From assembly GCF_001956215.1 (NCBI RefSeq), contig NZ_MRTQ01000007.1:62001-126000 (forward strand): a DNA stretch of 64,000 bases. Reading direction: 5' to 3'. Position 1 is the first letter of the stretch; every line of letters starts with the position of its first letter. The notes below the pieces were generated by a model, which was not told the DNA's origin, did not search any database, and worked only from the letters and a program-made list of their open reading frames with translations. The DNA is from Paenibacillus sp. FSL R5-0490 (GTDB lineage: Bacteria > Bacillota > Bacilli > Bacillales > Cytobacillaceae). A program made the position numbers and the translations under genes. Positions 42,620 to 50,675 of the stretch are shown piece after piece.

Positions 42620-44785
42620 TTACACTGCCTTCACGGCAGGCTCTTGGCCATACATCTCTTTATACAGTCCATCCGCTGCCAGCAGTTCCTCATGTCTGCC
42701 CGCCTGGACAATTCTGCCCTTCTCGAGAACAATGATCACATCCGCATCCTTTATGGTATTCAGCCTGTGTGCAATAATGATCTGGGTGCAGGCAATACTT
42801 CGGACCTGGTCATGGATATGGCGCTCATTCTGATTATCAACGGCACTAGTTGCTTCATCCAGCAAAAGAATCTGCGGCTCCTTGAGGAGTGCCCTCGCAA
42901 TTGCGATCCGCTGGCGCTGGCCGCCGGAAATATCTGCGCCTCCTTCTGCAACAGGAGTAAAATAATGCATTGGCATTGCCATGATTTCATTATGGATTCC
43001 AGACCTTTTACAAGCTTTGACGATCTCTTCTTCCGTAGCATCTTCATGATAAAGCGACACATTTTCAAGAATCGTTTTATTAAATATCGGTGTCTCCTGG
43101 GACACAACTCCAATCTGCTTTCGTAAAGACGGCAAATCCAGCTCCCGGATTGATATGCCATCAAAGCATATGGTTCCTGCGTTCGGCTGGTGCAGTCCAA
43201 TCATAAGCCGTGCCAGCGTGCTTTTTCCTGATCCGGATGGTCCTACAATCGCAACTTTTTGACCTGGCTGAATGCTCACACTGATACTCTGAAGACTTGG
43301 CTCGCTGAATTCGGAATATTTAAAGGTGACATCTTTTAATTCAATACTGCCCGATAGCTTATCCAGCTTTTTTAATTGTTTAGACTGATCCTGTTCCGGC
43401 CTGGCATGCAGAATATCCCCAGCCCTCATTAAATAAGCCTTAAGCATTATCAGCTGGCTCACAGATCTCACCAAATTCTCGACTAATAAAAACAGGCTTC
43501 CGGCCATTGTAAAAATGGCTACCAGCGTCCCAAGTGATAATCGGCCGTTCAGCATCTCCATTACACCTATCCATAAAATGATAAATGGCGCTATTGTCTG
43601 TATGCCTGCATTCATACTGTCAAGCCAGTTCATGGCAGCATCTCTGGATTTAACCTTTCGGAGATACTCGACAAACAAAGAATTCCAATTTCTGTATATC
43701 CTTTCTTCCGTTCCGGTGGTTTTGATGGCCGCAATATGGTAAATCATTTCACTCATGGCTCCCTGCACCGCCGTCTGTGCCATTACTGTTTCTTTAGACA
43801 GATGTTTTAATTTGGGGTTAAAAATCAAAACGGTCGCTGCCGAGAGCAAAATTAATAAAAGAACGGATATCCCCATTGTCATTGAAAAATAAGCGGCAAA
43901 GGAAAACATCGCAACAATTAATAAGGAATCAAAAATGCTAGTGATCACATTGGCAGAAAGGATTTCCCGAATGTGAACATTGCTGTTGGCCCTGAAGATA
44001 AGGTCTCCAAAAGTCCTAAGCTGAAAAAACTTATAAGGCAAGGAGAGAAAGTGCTGGATAAACCTGCTCATCATCTGCAAATCCAGCGTGTTTTTCAGCC
44101 TGATCAAAACCTTTGTCCTTAAATAAGAGAAACAGGTTTGAAACAGGATCAGAAAAAACGTCGCCGCCCCCAGCAGAGAAAACAGATGAACATTTTTTTC
44201 ATCCAGTGCATCAATAATAAATTTTGTCAGGATGGGCAAGCCCAGAGTGAAAATCTGAAGAAACCCTGACATGAATAAGACAGACAGAATCAGTTTCCTA
44301 TTTTTTTTCAGCAAGTAAGCATATTGGCTCCAGACTTTAGTGCTGCTGTCCTTTTTCACAGCCCATAATTTGTCCTGCGGCTCGCAAAGCAAAGCATAGC
44401 CGCTAAATCCTTTTTCCATTTCAGTTACTGACAGCCTGATTTTCCCTTTAGCAGGATCGACGATAAAATACGTTCCATTTTTGATTTTTTCCAGGATTAC
44501 ATAATGGTTTTGTTCCCAATGAAGGATGGCAGGGAGCGAAACCGATTCGAGCCCGTCTATCGATACCTTAACGGCGCTGCATGTAAATCCGGCCGATTCC
44601 GCTGTTGAGGCTAAGTTGTACATGGAGATGCCGTCTCTTCCTACGGATAGCCTTTCCTGCAATTCGTAAAAGGAGACTGAACTTCTGTAATACTTAGCCA
44701 GCATCTTCAGGCAGCAGATCCCACATTCCGACCGTTCCATTTGTTCCATAAACGGGACAGTGCGCATCGTTTTTTTCCTTGTCAT
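42620..44785 (-). CDS. lanT: Class II lanthipeptide transporter-peptidase LanT (C39-ABC)
   Basis: 721 residues. The N-terminal C39 peptidase (about 10-145) has catalytic C21 in the Q15-x5-C-G motif, H94 (NHYVIL) and D110 (FIVDPAKG). Six membrane helices (about 165-445) follow, then an ATPase with Walker A GPSGSGKSTLARL, signature ISGGQRQRIAIARALL and Walker B ILLLDEATSA. It cuts leaders after a double Gly and exports the core; the 47978 peptide has exactly this site. It overlaps lanM by 4 nt (ATGA). Confidence 0.95.
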   Translation of the reverse strand: MTRKKTMRTVPFMEQMERSECGICCLKMLAKYYRSSVSFYELQERLSVGRDGISMYNLASTAESAGFTCSAVKVSIDGLESVSLPAILHWEQNHYVILEKIKNGTYFIVDPAKGKIRLSVTEMEKGFSGYALLCEPQDKLWAVKKDSSTKVWSQYAYLLKKNRKLILSVLFMSGFLQIFTLGLPILTKFIIDALDEKNVHLFSLLGAATFFLILFQTCFSYLRTKVLIRLKNTLDLQMMSRFIQHFLSLPYKFFQLRTFGDLIFRANSNVHIREILSANVITSIFDSLLIVAMFSFAAYFSMTMGISVLLLILLSAATVLIFNPKLKHLSKETVMAQTAVQGAMSEMIYHIAAIKTTGTEERIYRNWNSLFVEYLRKVKSRDAAMNWLDSMNAGIQTIAPFIILWIGVMEMLNGRLSLGTLVAIFTMAGSLFLLVENLVRSVSQLIMLKAYLMRAGDILHARPEQDQSKQLKKLDKLSGSIELKDVTFKYSEFSEPSLQSISVSIQPGQKVAIVGPSGSGKSTLARLMIGLHQPNAGTICFDGISIRELDLPSLRKQIGVVSQETPIFNKTILENVSLYHEDATEEEIVKACKRSGIHNEIMAMPMHYFTPVAEGGADISGGQRQRIAIARALLKEPQILLLDEATSAVDNQNERHIHDQVRSIACTQIIIAHRLNTIKDADVIIVLEKGRIVQAGRHEELLAADGLYKEMYGQEPAVKAV

Positions 44786-47700
44786 TTATGGATCACCTCA
44801 AGATGTCCAAGCTGCAGGGAGAGCAGTGAAGGAACAGAATCCGGATCATGCAGCCTCAATAATTGGTAGCCTATTCCGGAGAGTCCTGTCATAAATCCGG
44901 GTATATGTCCGGCCCAGATTAATGAATCAGCAGATTTCCTTTTCTGTTCTAGAACGGAAGCTGCCATATTCTCTGCTATTTCCCGAAGGTCTTGTCTGTT
45001 TTCTTTTTCTGCAGCCAGCAGCAGCAGTTCGATATTCCCCATATCTCCATGACAGAGATTGATTCCTCTGCCAAAACCGTCCTTCAGTGTTTTATTAATC
45101 GCTCTTTGAATATCTCTTTCAAAAAGGGGATTCCCCTGCCCCTTCATCATTAATCGGCTGATGCCAATTCCCGCTGCTCCGTTACACCAAAAAACAGGAA
45201 TATCATTGGGCCCTTCCCTGTGGTCACTCCAATTTTCGTCTTCAGTGCTATACCAGCTATTTTCGTACTGAACCGCTTGCAGGGATGCTTCCTGAAAGTC
45301 TGGTCTCCCCGCTTTGTCAGCTAATACTTGTAGCGCCCACGCAATGCCGGCTCCTCCGTGAGACAGTCCGTTTAATGGCCGGTCAAATCCCGGAATAACC
45401 CACCCTATCCCTTCAGGATATTCGGTTTTATGCTTCATTAGATGATTTCCGCATTTTATCGCTGTTTGAAGCGCATGCATTGACTTTGTCAGATCATAAA
45501 AATTCAGCAGGGCAAAAATGACACCAGCACTGCCAGACATGATATCGTAGCGCCTGTCATAATCAATCTGTTTTTCAATATGGCCTATTACCTCACAGGC
45601 AAGTTCCTCGAAATTATCAAGGTTCCATAGTTTTTGAAAGTGACAGAGAGAAAGGAGAATGGATCCCCATCCGGTAAATACCGAGATACCATCATCGTTT
45701 GCAGGATGCTTAATCCTGTCCTTAACCATCTGAAACGCTCTCTTGGCCGCATCTGTATATTTCTCATTCTTTGCTGAACGTCCCAGATAACCTAAAAACA
45801 AGCTGATACCAAGAATTCCATCGTATAGACCGTAATGTAACGGAGACAGCCGGGCATCTGCCCCATGCTCTTTGCTTATCCCAATCCAGGTTGCATCTTT
45901 CTGTCCTTCTCCGTAAATAGCCCGCTTGCATAATAGATTTCCTATTTCAATGGCCTCTTCTTTAAACCTTTCTTTGCTGACCTGTCCCTTTTCCAGAAGA
46001 ACCGGATCAATAGGAGTATCTTCTGCTTTATCCTTTTCCAGAGTAGCCAGTGACATTTCTATGTATTCCAGCTGAGTATTCAAATCTTTCAAAGAGAGTT
46101 TTCTTATATTTTGGTCAACTAAGTTCCTGCCTGCAGTCTGGTAGAAATTTTTTATTTCTTCTTGTTGACTGGTCCATATACTTGTTGAACTTGGCTTTGC
46201 CGTAAAGTAAGGTATATCCCCGGCTAAAAGATCCTGCAGCTCATAAGGTATGACAAGATTGAACATTTGGTTCACTTCCCCTGTATTCCAAAGCGGCATA
46301 AATAACCATTCCCGATCAAGGCCATTTTGCAGATAATCAGGATGAAAGCTGGTTTCCAGAAACGTATGATAGATTTGGGTTGACCTGAGCACAACACGTA
46401 CTTCTGCATGGTTAAATGCTTGAAGCGGTCCATTTGCCGAAAGCAATACATCTTTATGTTCCAGCATTATGGTATAGAGATCGTTAAATCCTTGCTGCAA
46501 TGAATCCTTATAATCTCCTAAACTCGGTTTTTTTGTTTTTAAGCGGGGGACATTTTTGCCAGAGGAAGTTTGCCCTTTTCCTTTTACCAGCTTCATTTGA
46601 TCTGTATAAATATCTTTGATCATAAATACATTGTGTGTAACTTCCTGCCCGCCTCTGCCGCCTATCCCGCTTACATCCACACCATCCTGGACTTTATCGG
46701 CAGAAAATTGAACAGGAAGCATCATTGTTTTCAATACTGAACTGGATAAATTCTTAATTGCCTCGTGTACAGCGGTTTTTCTGGCAGGTATCGTTACTTC
46801 ATTCTGAAATAATACTTCCAGGTCAACCAGCATTGGGTGTTCGCCATTTGCAATGATATTTTCATAATGAAAGTCCCCGGCATTAAGTATGTATAGAAGC
46901 CCAATTAACGCTCCCTGTCTGTAATAAAACCGCTCCAATTCTTCAATCGATTCACAATCTTTATAATCAATGAATTCCATCCATCCATAATTCTTTCTGG
47001 AAATTACGCTTAAGGTTTTCAGCGGGTGCTTCAGCCCTTTCTGATTTATCCAGGACAAAAGGTTTTGAAAGGATTCATCAACTGCAATAGACCTTGGTTT
47101 ATAAACCGCCTGTTTACCATTTTGAAACTGAATGATATGTACTGCTTCCCCGTTCTTATGTGTATCTCCCATGCCAAATTCAATTGTTTTGATTACACTG
47201 CCTTGTGAGAAAATGGTTAATCCTTGATAGTCATCAATGAATCTCCTAATCATTTGATTAAAGGTTTTAATAAGCATAAGCGTTCTTTCAGTCATAACCC
47301 TTGCTAAAACAGGATAATGACTGAAAAGCTTTTTTATGTCTTCATTATTGGTTAAAGAATTCTCAACAAAATATTGATATCTTTCTTTTTTCGTTTCTCC
47401 CTGCAATTGCTCAAGGTATGATGAAATATTCAATTCTAAAATTAAGGTTTTTAAAGCAATAAATGATAAATGTTCATGGAGGTATCGGCTGAAGGAGGCA
47501 ATTACGCCTTTTACATCAAGATAGTTATCCTCATTCCTATTGTTTATGTAATGTAGTGTTTTCGTCTGAGCCCAACTTATAAAAGGCCTTACAAAAGGGC
47601 TGAATACCTTGCTTATATCACTGTCTATGTCATATGCGATTGAATATTCAGCCTCATTGGCAAGTATACTCTCATAATAATTGCACCATTCTTCATTGCA

Positions 47701-47901
47701 TTTGGCGGATTCTTCTTTTTTCATTATGAGAGCGGCAAATTCGTCTTTAGTTAAATTTAAAGTGTTCAAGCATAGCTCGAATTGTTCTGGATAAACGATT
47801 CCAGATTTTGTTTTCCATTTTGACAATAGTGTGTGGTCCGTATTCTGTTCGCTGCTGCTTATTTGTCTTTCAGTAAAATATTGGGCCTTTCCATTGTGCA
47901 T
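44782..47901 (-). CDS. lanM: Class II lanthipeptide synthetase LanM
   Basis: 1039 residues, the usual LanM length. The N-terminal two-thirds is the kinase-like dehydratase that phosphorylates and eliminates Ser/Thr. Marks are AVYKPRSIAVDESFQNLL (about 263-280), NAGDFHYENIIANGEHPMLVDLEVLFQNE (about 345-373) and RSTQIYHTFLE. The C-terminal LanC-like domain has zinc ligands C906 (FWCNGAAG), C950 and H951 (NLCHGDMGN). AAGGGGG precedes the ATG. It follows the class II precursor gene on the same strand, with a hairpin between them. Confidence 0.95.
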   Translation of the reverse strand: MHNGKAQYFTERQISSSEQNTDHTLLSKWKTKSGIVYPEQFELCLNTLNLTKDEFAALIMKKEESAKCNEEWCNYYESILANEAEYSIAYDIDSDISKVFSPFVRPFISWAQTKTLHYINNRNEDNYLDVKGVIASFSRYLHEHLSFIALKTLILELNISSYLEQLQGETKKERYQYFVENSLTNNEDIKKLFSHYPVLARVMTERTLMLIKTFNQMIRRFIDDYQGLTIFSQGSVIKTIEFGMGDTHKNGEAVHIIQFQNGKQAVYKPRSIAVDESFQNLLSWINQKGLKHPLKTLSVISRKNYGWMEFIDYKDCESIEELERFYYRQGALIGLLYILNAGDFHYENIIANGEHPMLVDLEVLFQNEVTIPARKTAVHEAIKNLSSSVLKTMMLPVQFSADKVQDGVDVSGIGGRGGQEVTHNVFMIKDIYTDQMKLVKGKGQTSSGKNVPRLKTKKPSLGDYKDSLQQGFNDLYTIMLEHKDVLLSANGPLQAFNHAEVRVVLRSTQIYHTFLETSFHPDYLQNGLDREWLFMPLWNTGEVNQMFNLVIPYELQDLLAGDIPYFTAKPSSTSIWTSQQEEIKNFYQTAGRNLVDQNIRKLSLKDLNTQLEYIEMSLATLEKDKAEDTPIDPVLLEKGQVSKERFKEEAIEIGNLLCKRAIYGEGQKDATWIGISKEHGADARLSPLHYGLYDGILGISLFLGYLGRSAKNEKYTDAAKRAFQMVKDRIKHPANDDGISVFTGWGSILLSLCHFQKLWNLDNFEELACEVIGHIEKQIDYDRRYDIMSGSAGVIFALLNFYDLTKSMHALQTAIKCGNHLMKHKTEYPEGIGWVIPGFDRPLNGLSHGGAGIAWALQVLADKAGRPDFQEASLQAVQYENSWYSTEDENWSDHREGPNDIPVFWCNGAAGIGISRLMMKGQGNPLFERDIQRAINKTLKDGFGRGINLCHGDMGNIELLLLAAEKENRQDLREIAENMAASVLEQKRKSADSLIWAGHIPGFMTGLSGIGYQLLRLHDPDSVPSLLSLQLGHLEVIHK

Positions 47902-47932
47902 CCTAAAACCCCCTTAATGAATGTTAATAAAA

Positions 47933-47958
47933 ATGTCAGGCAAAAAATTGCCTGACAT
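47933..47958 (-). terminator. Hairpin between class II precursor gene and lanM, likely partial terminator
   Basis: ATGTCAGGCAA (47933-47943) and TTGCCTGACAT (47948-47958) pair perfectly around AAAA; a T-rich run follows on the minus strand. Such a hairpin after lanA usually lets some transcription continue into the modification genes while stabilising the precursor mRNA. Confidence 0.7.
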
Positions 47959-47977
47959 CCGATTTACAGCATTTGAA

Positions 47978-48190
47978 TCAATCTCCAGGATAGCATCTCA
48001 CTACTGATGGACAATTTCTAATTGTGATTAGGATCGTGCGGCAAACCCAAGCAGTTTGAGGCTGTACATCCGCTCCGCCAGAAATGTTCTTAAGTTCTTC
48101 AGCATCTACCTGAGACACCGGGTGCTCAAAATCAACTTCATTACGAAATTCAGGATTCCTTAAAGCTCTAACAACTAATTCTTTTGACAT
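47978..48190 (-). CDS. lanA2: Class II lanthipeptide precursor, beta-like core
   Basis: 70 residues; AGGAGG lies 7 nt before the ATG. A 39-residue acidic leader ends ELKNISGG, the double-Gly site for the C39 transporter. The 31-residue core starts ADVQPQTAWVC. Cys at core positions 11, 21 and 27 each have Ser/Thr four residues before them (T7, T17, S23), allowing three i,i+4 rings. The T-x-W-x-C start and the CPSVVRC end resemble beta peptides such as haloduracin beta (TWPC and CPTTKC). It ends in YPGD instead of a fourth ring. No alpha-type peptide is seen nearby. Confidence 0.92.
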   Translation of the reverse strand: MSKELVVRALRNPEFRNEVDFEHPVSQVDAEELKNISGGADVQPQTAWVCRTILITIRNCPSVVRCYPGD

Positions 48191-48215
48191 TCTAACTCCT
48201 CCTAAATAATGGTCA

Positions 48216-48278
48216 TTGTCTTAAGACAACTTCATACTACCATCTAAATCTCTTAAGAAATCATAAATATTCTTAAGA
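48216..48278. promoter_or_regulatory. Shared regulatory region of the two divergent precursor genes
   Basis: TCTTAAGA occurs three times (48219-48226, 48251-48258, 48271-48278). The first is embedded in a 14-bp perfect palindrome, TTGTCTTAAGACAA (48216-48229), close to the class II precursor start. The other two are 20 bp apart, two helical turns, upstream of the class I precursor. Likely binding sites of a locus regulator. A -10-like TATTAT for the plus-strand gene is at 48321-48326. Confidence 0.5.
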
Positions 48279-48404
48279 TTAAAATAATGTTAATTTAAGG
48301 ATTAGATAGAAAATATTTACTATTATGTTAGTAGAGTGATAAATGCAGTCGAATTCTTTGCGAGCACAACCCATCACTACTAATACTTTTTTGGAGGGAT
48401 TTTT

Positions 48405-48581
48405 GTGAAAGAGAATATGTTTGATCTGGATGTACAAGTATTAAAGGCGGCTAGCGGAGAACAGCCTGATATTAAGAGCAAGCTTTTCTGTACTCCTGGA
48501 TGTGTAGACCAGACAACGAAAACAAGCTGCTGCTTAAAATGTAAAACATCTCTTTGCAATAGCAATATGTCTTGCTGGTAA
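48405..48581 (+). CDS. lanA1: Class I lanthipeptide precursor, nisin/subtilin/geobacillin-like
   Basis: 58 residues from a GTG start, 6 nt after GGAGGG (48393-48398); the in-frame ATG at 48417 is too far from that site. Residues 6-9 are FDLD, the LanB/LanC recognition box. The core probably starts at I23 after QPD (subtilin has TPQ, nisin SPR). It begins IKSKLFCTPGC, so S3-C7 and T8-C11 can form nisin rings A and B, which bind lipid II pyrophosphate. The 36-residue core has seven Cys (7, 11, 20, 21, 24, 29, 35) and ten Ser/Thr, giving up to seven rings as in geobacillin I, and ends in Trp. Confidence 0.93.
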   Translation: MKENMFDLDVQVLKAASGEQPDIKSKLFCTPGCVDQTTKTSCCLKCKTSLCNSNMSCW

Positions 48582-48585
48582 GCAG

Positions 48586-48624
48586 AAAAAAGGGCTAATG
48601 AGGATCACCTCATTAGCCTTTTTT
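48586..48624. terminator. Strong bidirectional terminator after the class I precursor
   Basis: GGCTAATGAGG (48593-48603) and CCTCATTAGCC (48608-48618) pair around ATCA, flanked by A and T runs. It ends both the plus-strand precursor transcript and the minus-strand gene at 48629. Confidence 0.88.
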
Positions 48625-48628
48625 ATAC

Positions 48629-49003
48629 TCAAGCTTCGATTTTTTTAACCAGTATGGCTGCAGTCACTTTCTCTGATAAGCATCCTTCCAGATCCTTTTC
48701 CTTGATAATCTGCAGGTCCAATGCTGATTTTATTTTACGTTCATCAGGTTTTTTCTGGATTAATTCCGGTAAATTCAATTCCTCTAATCGTTTTACGGTT
48801 TCTTCGGTGTCAAACTTCTCCGTCCTTCTAATCTGCCTCTGCAATTTGTAGCTGTCAATCTTGACTTCTCCTTTTTCATTCTGTCCCACTGCTGTATCAA
48901 AATACTGATGAAAAAGGTTTTTCAATTTATCCAATTCTGCTTCCAGGTCCTTTTTCCTGCGGTTCAGCTCATCAAAACGGACCAGCATCTCTTTTGTAAT
49001 CAT
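48629..49003 (-). CDS. Hypothetical coiled-coil protein
   Basis: 124 residues with no membrane segment. Residues about 8-30 form a heptad-like coiled coil (FDELNRRKKDLEAELDKLKNLF). A basic middle (SYKLQRQIRRTEKFD) and an acidic tail follow. The composition is lysine- and glutamate-rich. I do not recognise the family. An AGAGG site lies about 10 nt before the ATG. It shares the terminator with the lanthipeptide precursor but has no visible link to its biosynthesis. Confidence 0.5.
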   Translation of the reverse strand: MITKEMLVRFDELNRRKKDLEAELDKLKNLFHQYFDTAVGQNEKGEVKIDSYKLQRQIRRTEKFDTEETVKRLEELNLPELIQKKPDERKIKSALDLQIIKEKDLEGCLSEKVTAAILVKKIEA

Positions 49004-49159
49004 GGTTGCATCGCCTCTTTTCTTGGATGATACTTCATCTTATTTTGGAAGCGGCGGATTTATGCCTAAAAACAGGAACACTTGTTCTTGTTTGGTCCTT
49101 GAATGCGAATAGTCACCATTTGGTGTAAAATGGAATTAATCAAGCTGGGGGGGGATAAG

Positions 49160-49420
49160 ATGCTTTTAACTATTTTTGGAGTGGTTCTCGGGCTATATGT
49201 TTTGCTTTCTCTCATCATCCTGCCCATGCAATATCGTTTTTTGGTTAACCTTAAAGAAATGGAGGCCCAAAATAAAGCGAAGGGGAAAACACAGGGAGAA
49301 ATGTATGACAGCATGAGAGTGGATGAACTGGTTCTCCATGAGAACATGCAGGGAAACCCGATCTTTTTTCTGGCCAATTTGCTGGCATCGGTTATCTATC
49401 GGATGAGGCACCCGAAGTAA
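49160..49420 (+). CDS. Small membrane protein, DUF3949-like
   Basis: 86 residues from ATG 49160, after a run of eight G; the frame from 49103 lacks a ribosome site. One N-terminal membrane segment (about 3-22), then a charged cytoplasmic helix (RFLVNLKEMEAQNKAKGKTQ). A conserved-looking tail follows (GEMYDSMRVDELVLHENMQGNPIFFLANLLASVIY). This pattern matches my memory of DUF3949 proteins of bacilli; function unknown. A terminator follows at 49420-49445. Confidence 0.6.
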   Translation: MLLTIFGVVLGLYVLLSLIILPMQYRFLVNLKEMEAQNKAKGKTQGEMYDSMRVDELVLHENMQGNPIFFLANLLASVIYRMRHPK

Positions 49421-49445
49421 AAAAGGACCTTTCTGGGTCCTTTTT
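49420..49445. terminator. Bidirectional terminator
   Basis: AAAAAGGACC (49420-49429) pairs with GGTCCTTTTT (49436-49445) between convergent genes. Confidence 0.78.
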
Positions 49446-49698
49446 ACATTACCAAAAATAGCAATATTGGGAGGGTTGTGAAAGCAGCTGCCAAAATAGG
49501 AAAATATACTGTGATCGCTGCTGATTTTACCATGGTGTCCATTTCGGGCAAAGGAATATCAGCAGGTGCAAACATCCAGTTTGCGATGCGGTCTTGGGTG
49601 GATTTATGGATAGGGAAATCAGGAACATCCACTTTATATTCATCCAGCTTTTCCATAAGCACCTTTTCATTTTTCCAAAGCTCATTATGTTTTTTCAA
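49444..49698 (-). CDS. Small membrane-anchored protein, candidate anti-sigma factor
   Basis: 84 residues. The cytoplasmic N-terminal 57 residues are charged (LWKNEKVLMEKLDEYKVDVPDFP, then TQDRIANWMF). One membrane segment lies at the C-terminus (about 60-82). Its start overlaps the sigma-factor stop by 4 nt. In SigY-like operons the gene after the sigma factor encodes a small membrane anti-sigma, which fits this layout, but I see no ZAS zinc motif. The assignment is by position and topology only. Confidence 0.55.
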   Translation of the reverse strand: MKKHNELWKNEKVLMEKLDEYKVDVPDFPIHKSTQDRIANWMFAPADIPLPEMDTMVKSAAITVYFPILAAAFTTLPILLFLVM

Positions 49699-50225
49699 GC
49701 TTCTTCCACTCCCAGATCTTTTTTTAGTTTCCGTAATGCTCGGAATAATCTCGATTTGACTGTTCCAGCCGGAATTCCCATAATGCAGGCAATTTCTTTT
49801 TGAGGTAAATCATGATAATACGTTAAGACGATTACGGCGCGCAAATCCTCCGGCAGCTTTTGAACAGCTTCCTGTATGGTTAATTTGTCTTCCTGAGAAA
49901 TCGAAGGCGGAGGATGCTTTTGTACCAGAAAGGGAAAAAAAGCTTCGAAGCGTCTTTCCCTTTTCAGTTTTGTCATCACCGTATTGTAGGCAATCTGGTA
50001 TAAATATGTGTTGAATTTTCCCTTTGCAGGATCATATTGATGCTTTTTTCGCTGAAGCTTTTCAAATGTATCCTGAACTACATCAATACTAAGCTGCTGA
50101 TTCGCAGTTAATCGGTAAATAAAACGATACAATGGCTGCTTGTAGTATTGATAGATCTCTTCCAGCGCAGTGATGTCTCCCGACTGAAACCGGATAACCT
50201 CTTCTTCCGGATTATTCAAACTCAT
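49695..50225 (-). CDS. ECF-type RNA polymerase sigma factor
   Basis: 176 residues from ATG 50225, which overlaps the preceding gene's end; the longer frame to 50264 lies inside that gene. Region 2 is at about 20-85 (LYRFIYRLTANQQLSIDVVQDTFEKL, then FNTYLYQIAYNTVMTKLKR). Region 4 is at about 115-170 (LPEDLRAVIVLTYYHDLPQKEIACIMGIPAGTVKSRLFRALRKL). There is no sigma-1 or -3 region, as usual for ECF factors. The trigger and regulon are unknown. Co-transcribed with two membrane proteins. Confidence 0.87.
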   Translation of the reverse strand: MSLNNPEEEVIRFQSGDITALEEIYQYYKQPLYRFIYRLTANQQLSIDVVQDTFEKLQRKKHQYDPAKGKFNTYLYQIAYNTVMTKLKRERRFEAFFPFLVQKHPPPSISQEDKLTIQEAVQKLPEDLRAVIVLTYYHDLPQKEIACIMGIPAGTVKSRLFRALRKLKKDLGVEEA

Positions 50226-50589
50226 CCGACCACCGTTTCTGAATTCCTTTGTAGACATAGGCAAGCTTTGTAATCAGCCAAATAAAGGTGATCAGCCCAA
50301 AAACAAAAGATTGATGGATAAAAAATTGAATAAATGGGCTTTGAATCGTATCTCCTCGCAAAAGAAATACCAGTAGCCCTGTAATGCACAAAAAGGTGTA
50401 AACGGCGGAAATCACCATGATTGTATCCCAGCGGGTCCAATAAAAATAAATATCCGTTTTCTTAAAATCTATTTTTCCCCACTTGTCACGAACAACTTTC
50501 TTATTCAATGTCGCAATAATCATAGCAAACGTCATTCCGACCACTATTGAAAAGATGCCGCTAATAATCCATCCGATAACAGAAGTCAT
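50212..50589 (-). CDS. Membrane protein in the ECF sigma operon
   Basis: 125 residues with three hydrophobic segments (about 4-26, 57-78, 88-108). The loop between 1 and 2 is basic and aromatic (LNKKVVRDKWGKIDFKKTDIYFYWTRWD). GAGGGAATCAT precedes the ATG. First gene of the operon; its 3' end overlaps the sigma gene by 14 nt. No family recognised. It may take part in sensing the envelope signal for the sigma factor. Confidence 0.6.
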   Translation of the reverse strand: MTSVIGWIISGIFSIVVGMTFAMIIATLNKKVVRDKWGKIDFKKTDIYFYWTRWDTIMVISAVYTFLCITGLLVFLLRGDTIQSPFIQFFIHQSFVFGLITFIWLITKLAYVYKGIQKRWSDEFE

Positions 50590-50675
50590 ATGATTCCCTC
50601 CTCAGGCTGTTTACTTTTTATACTGTCCGGGAGGGAAAAAGGTTCACTGGATAGCGGAATTTTTTAAAATTTCTT

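Noticed and set aside
42473-48404. Search for an alpha-type class II precursor or a second class I precursor in the gaps of the locus
   Set aside because: No gap contains a Cys-rich frame with a double-Gly or F-x-L-D leader and a ribosome site apart from the two reported genes.
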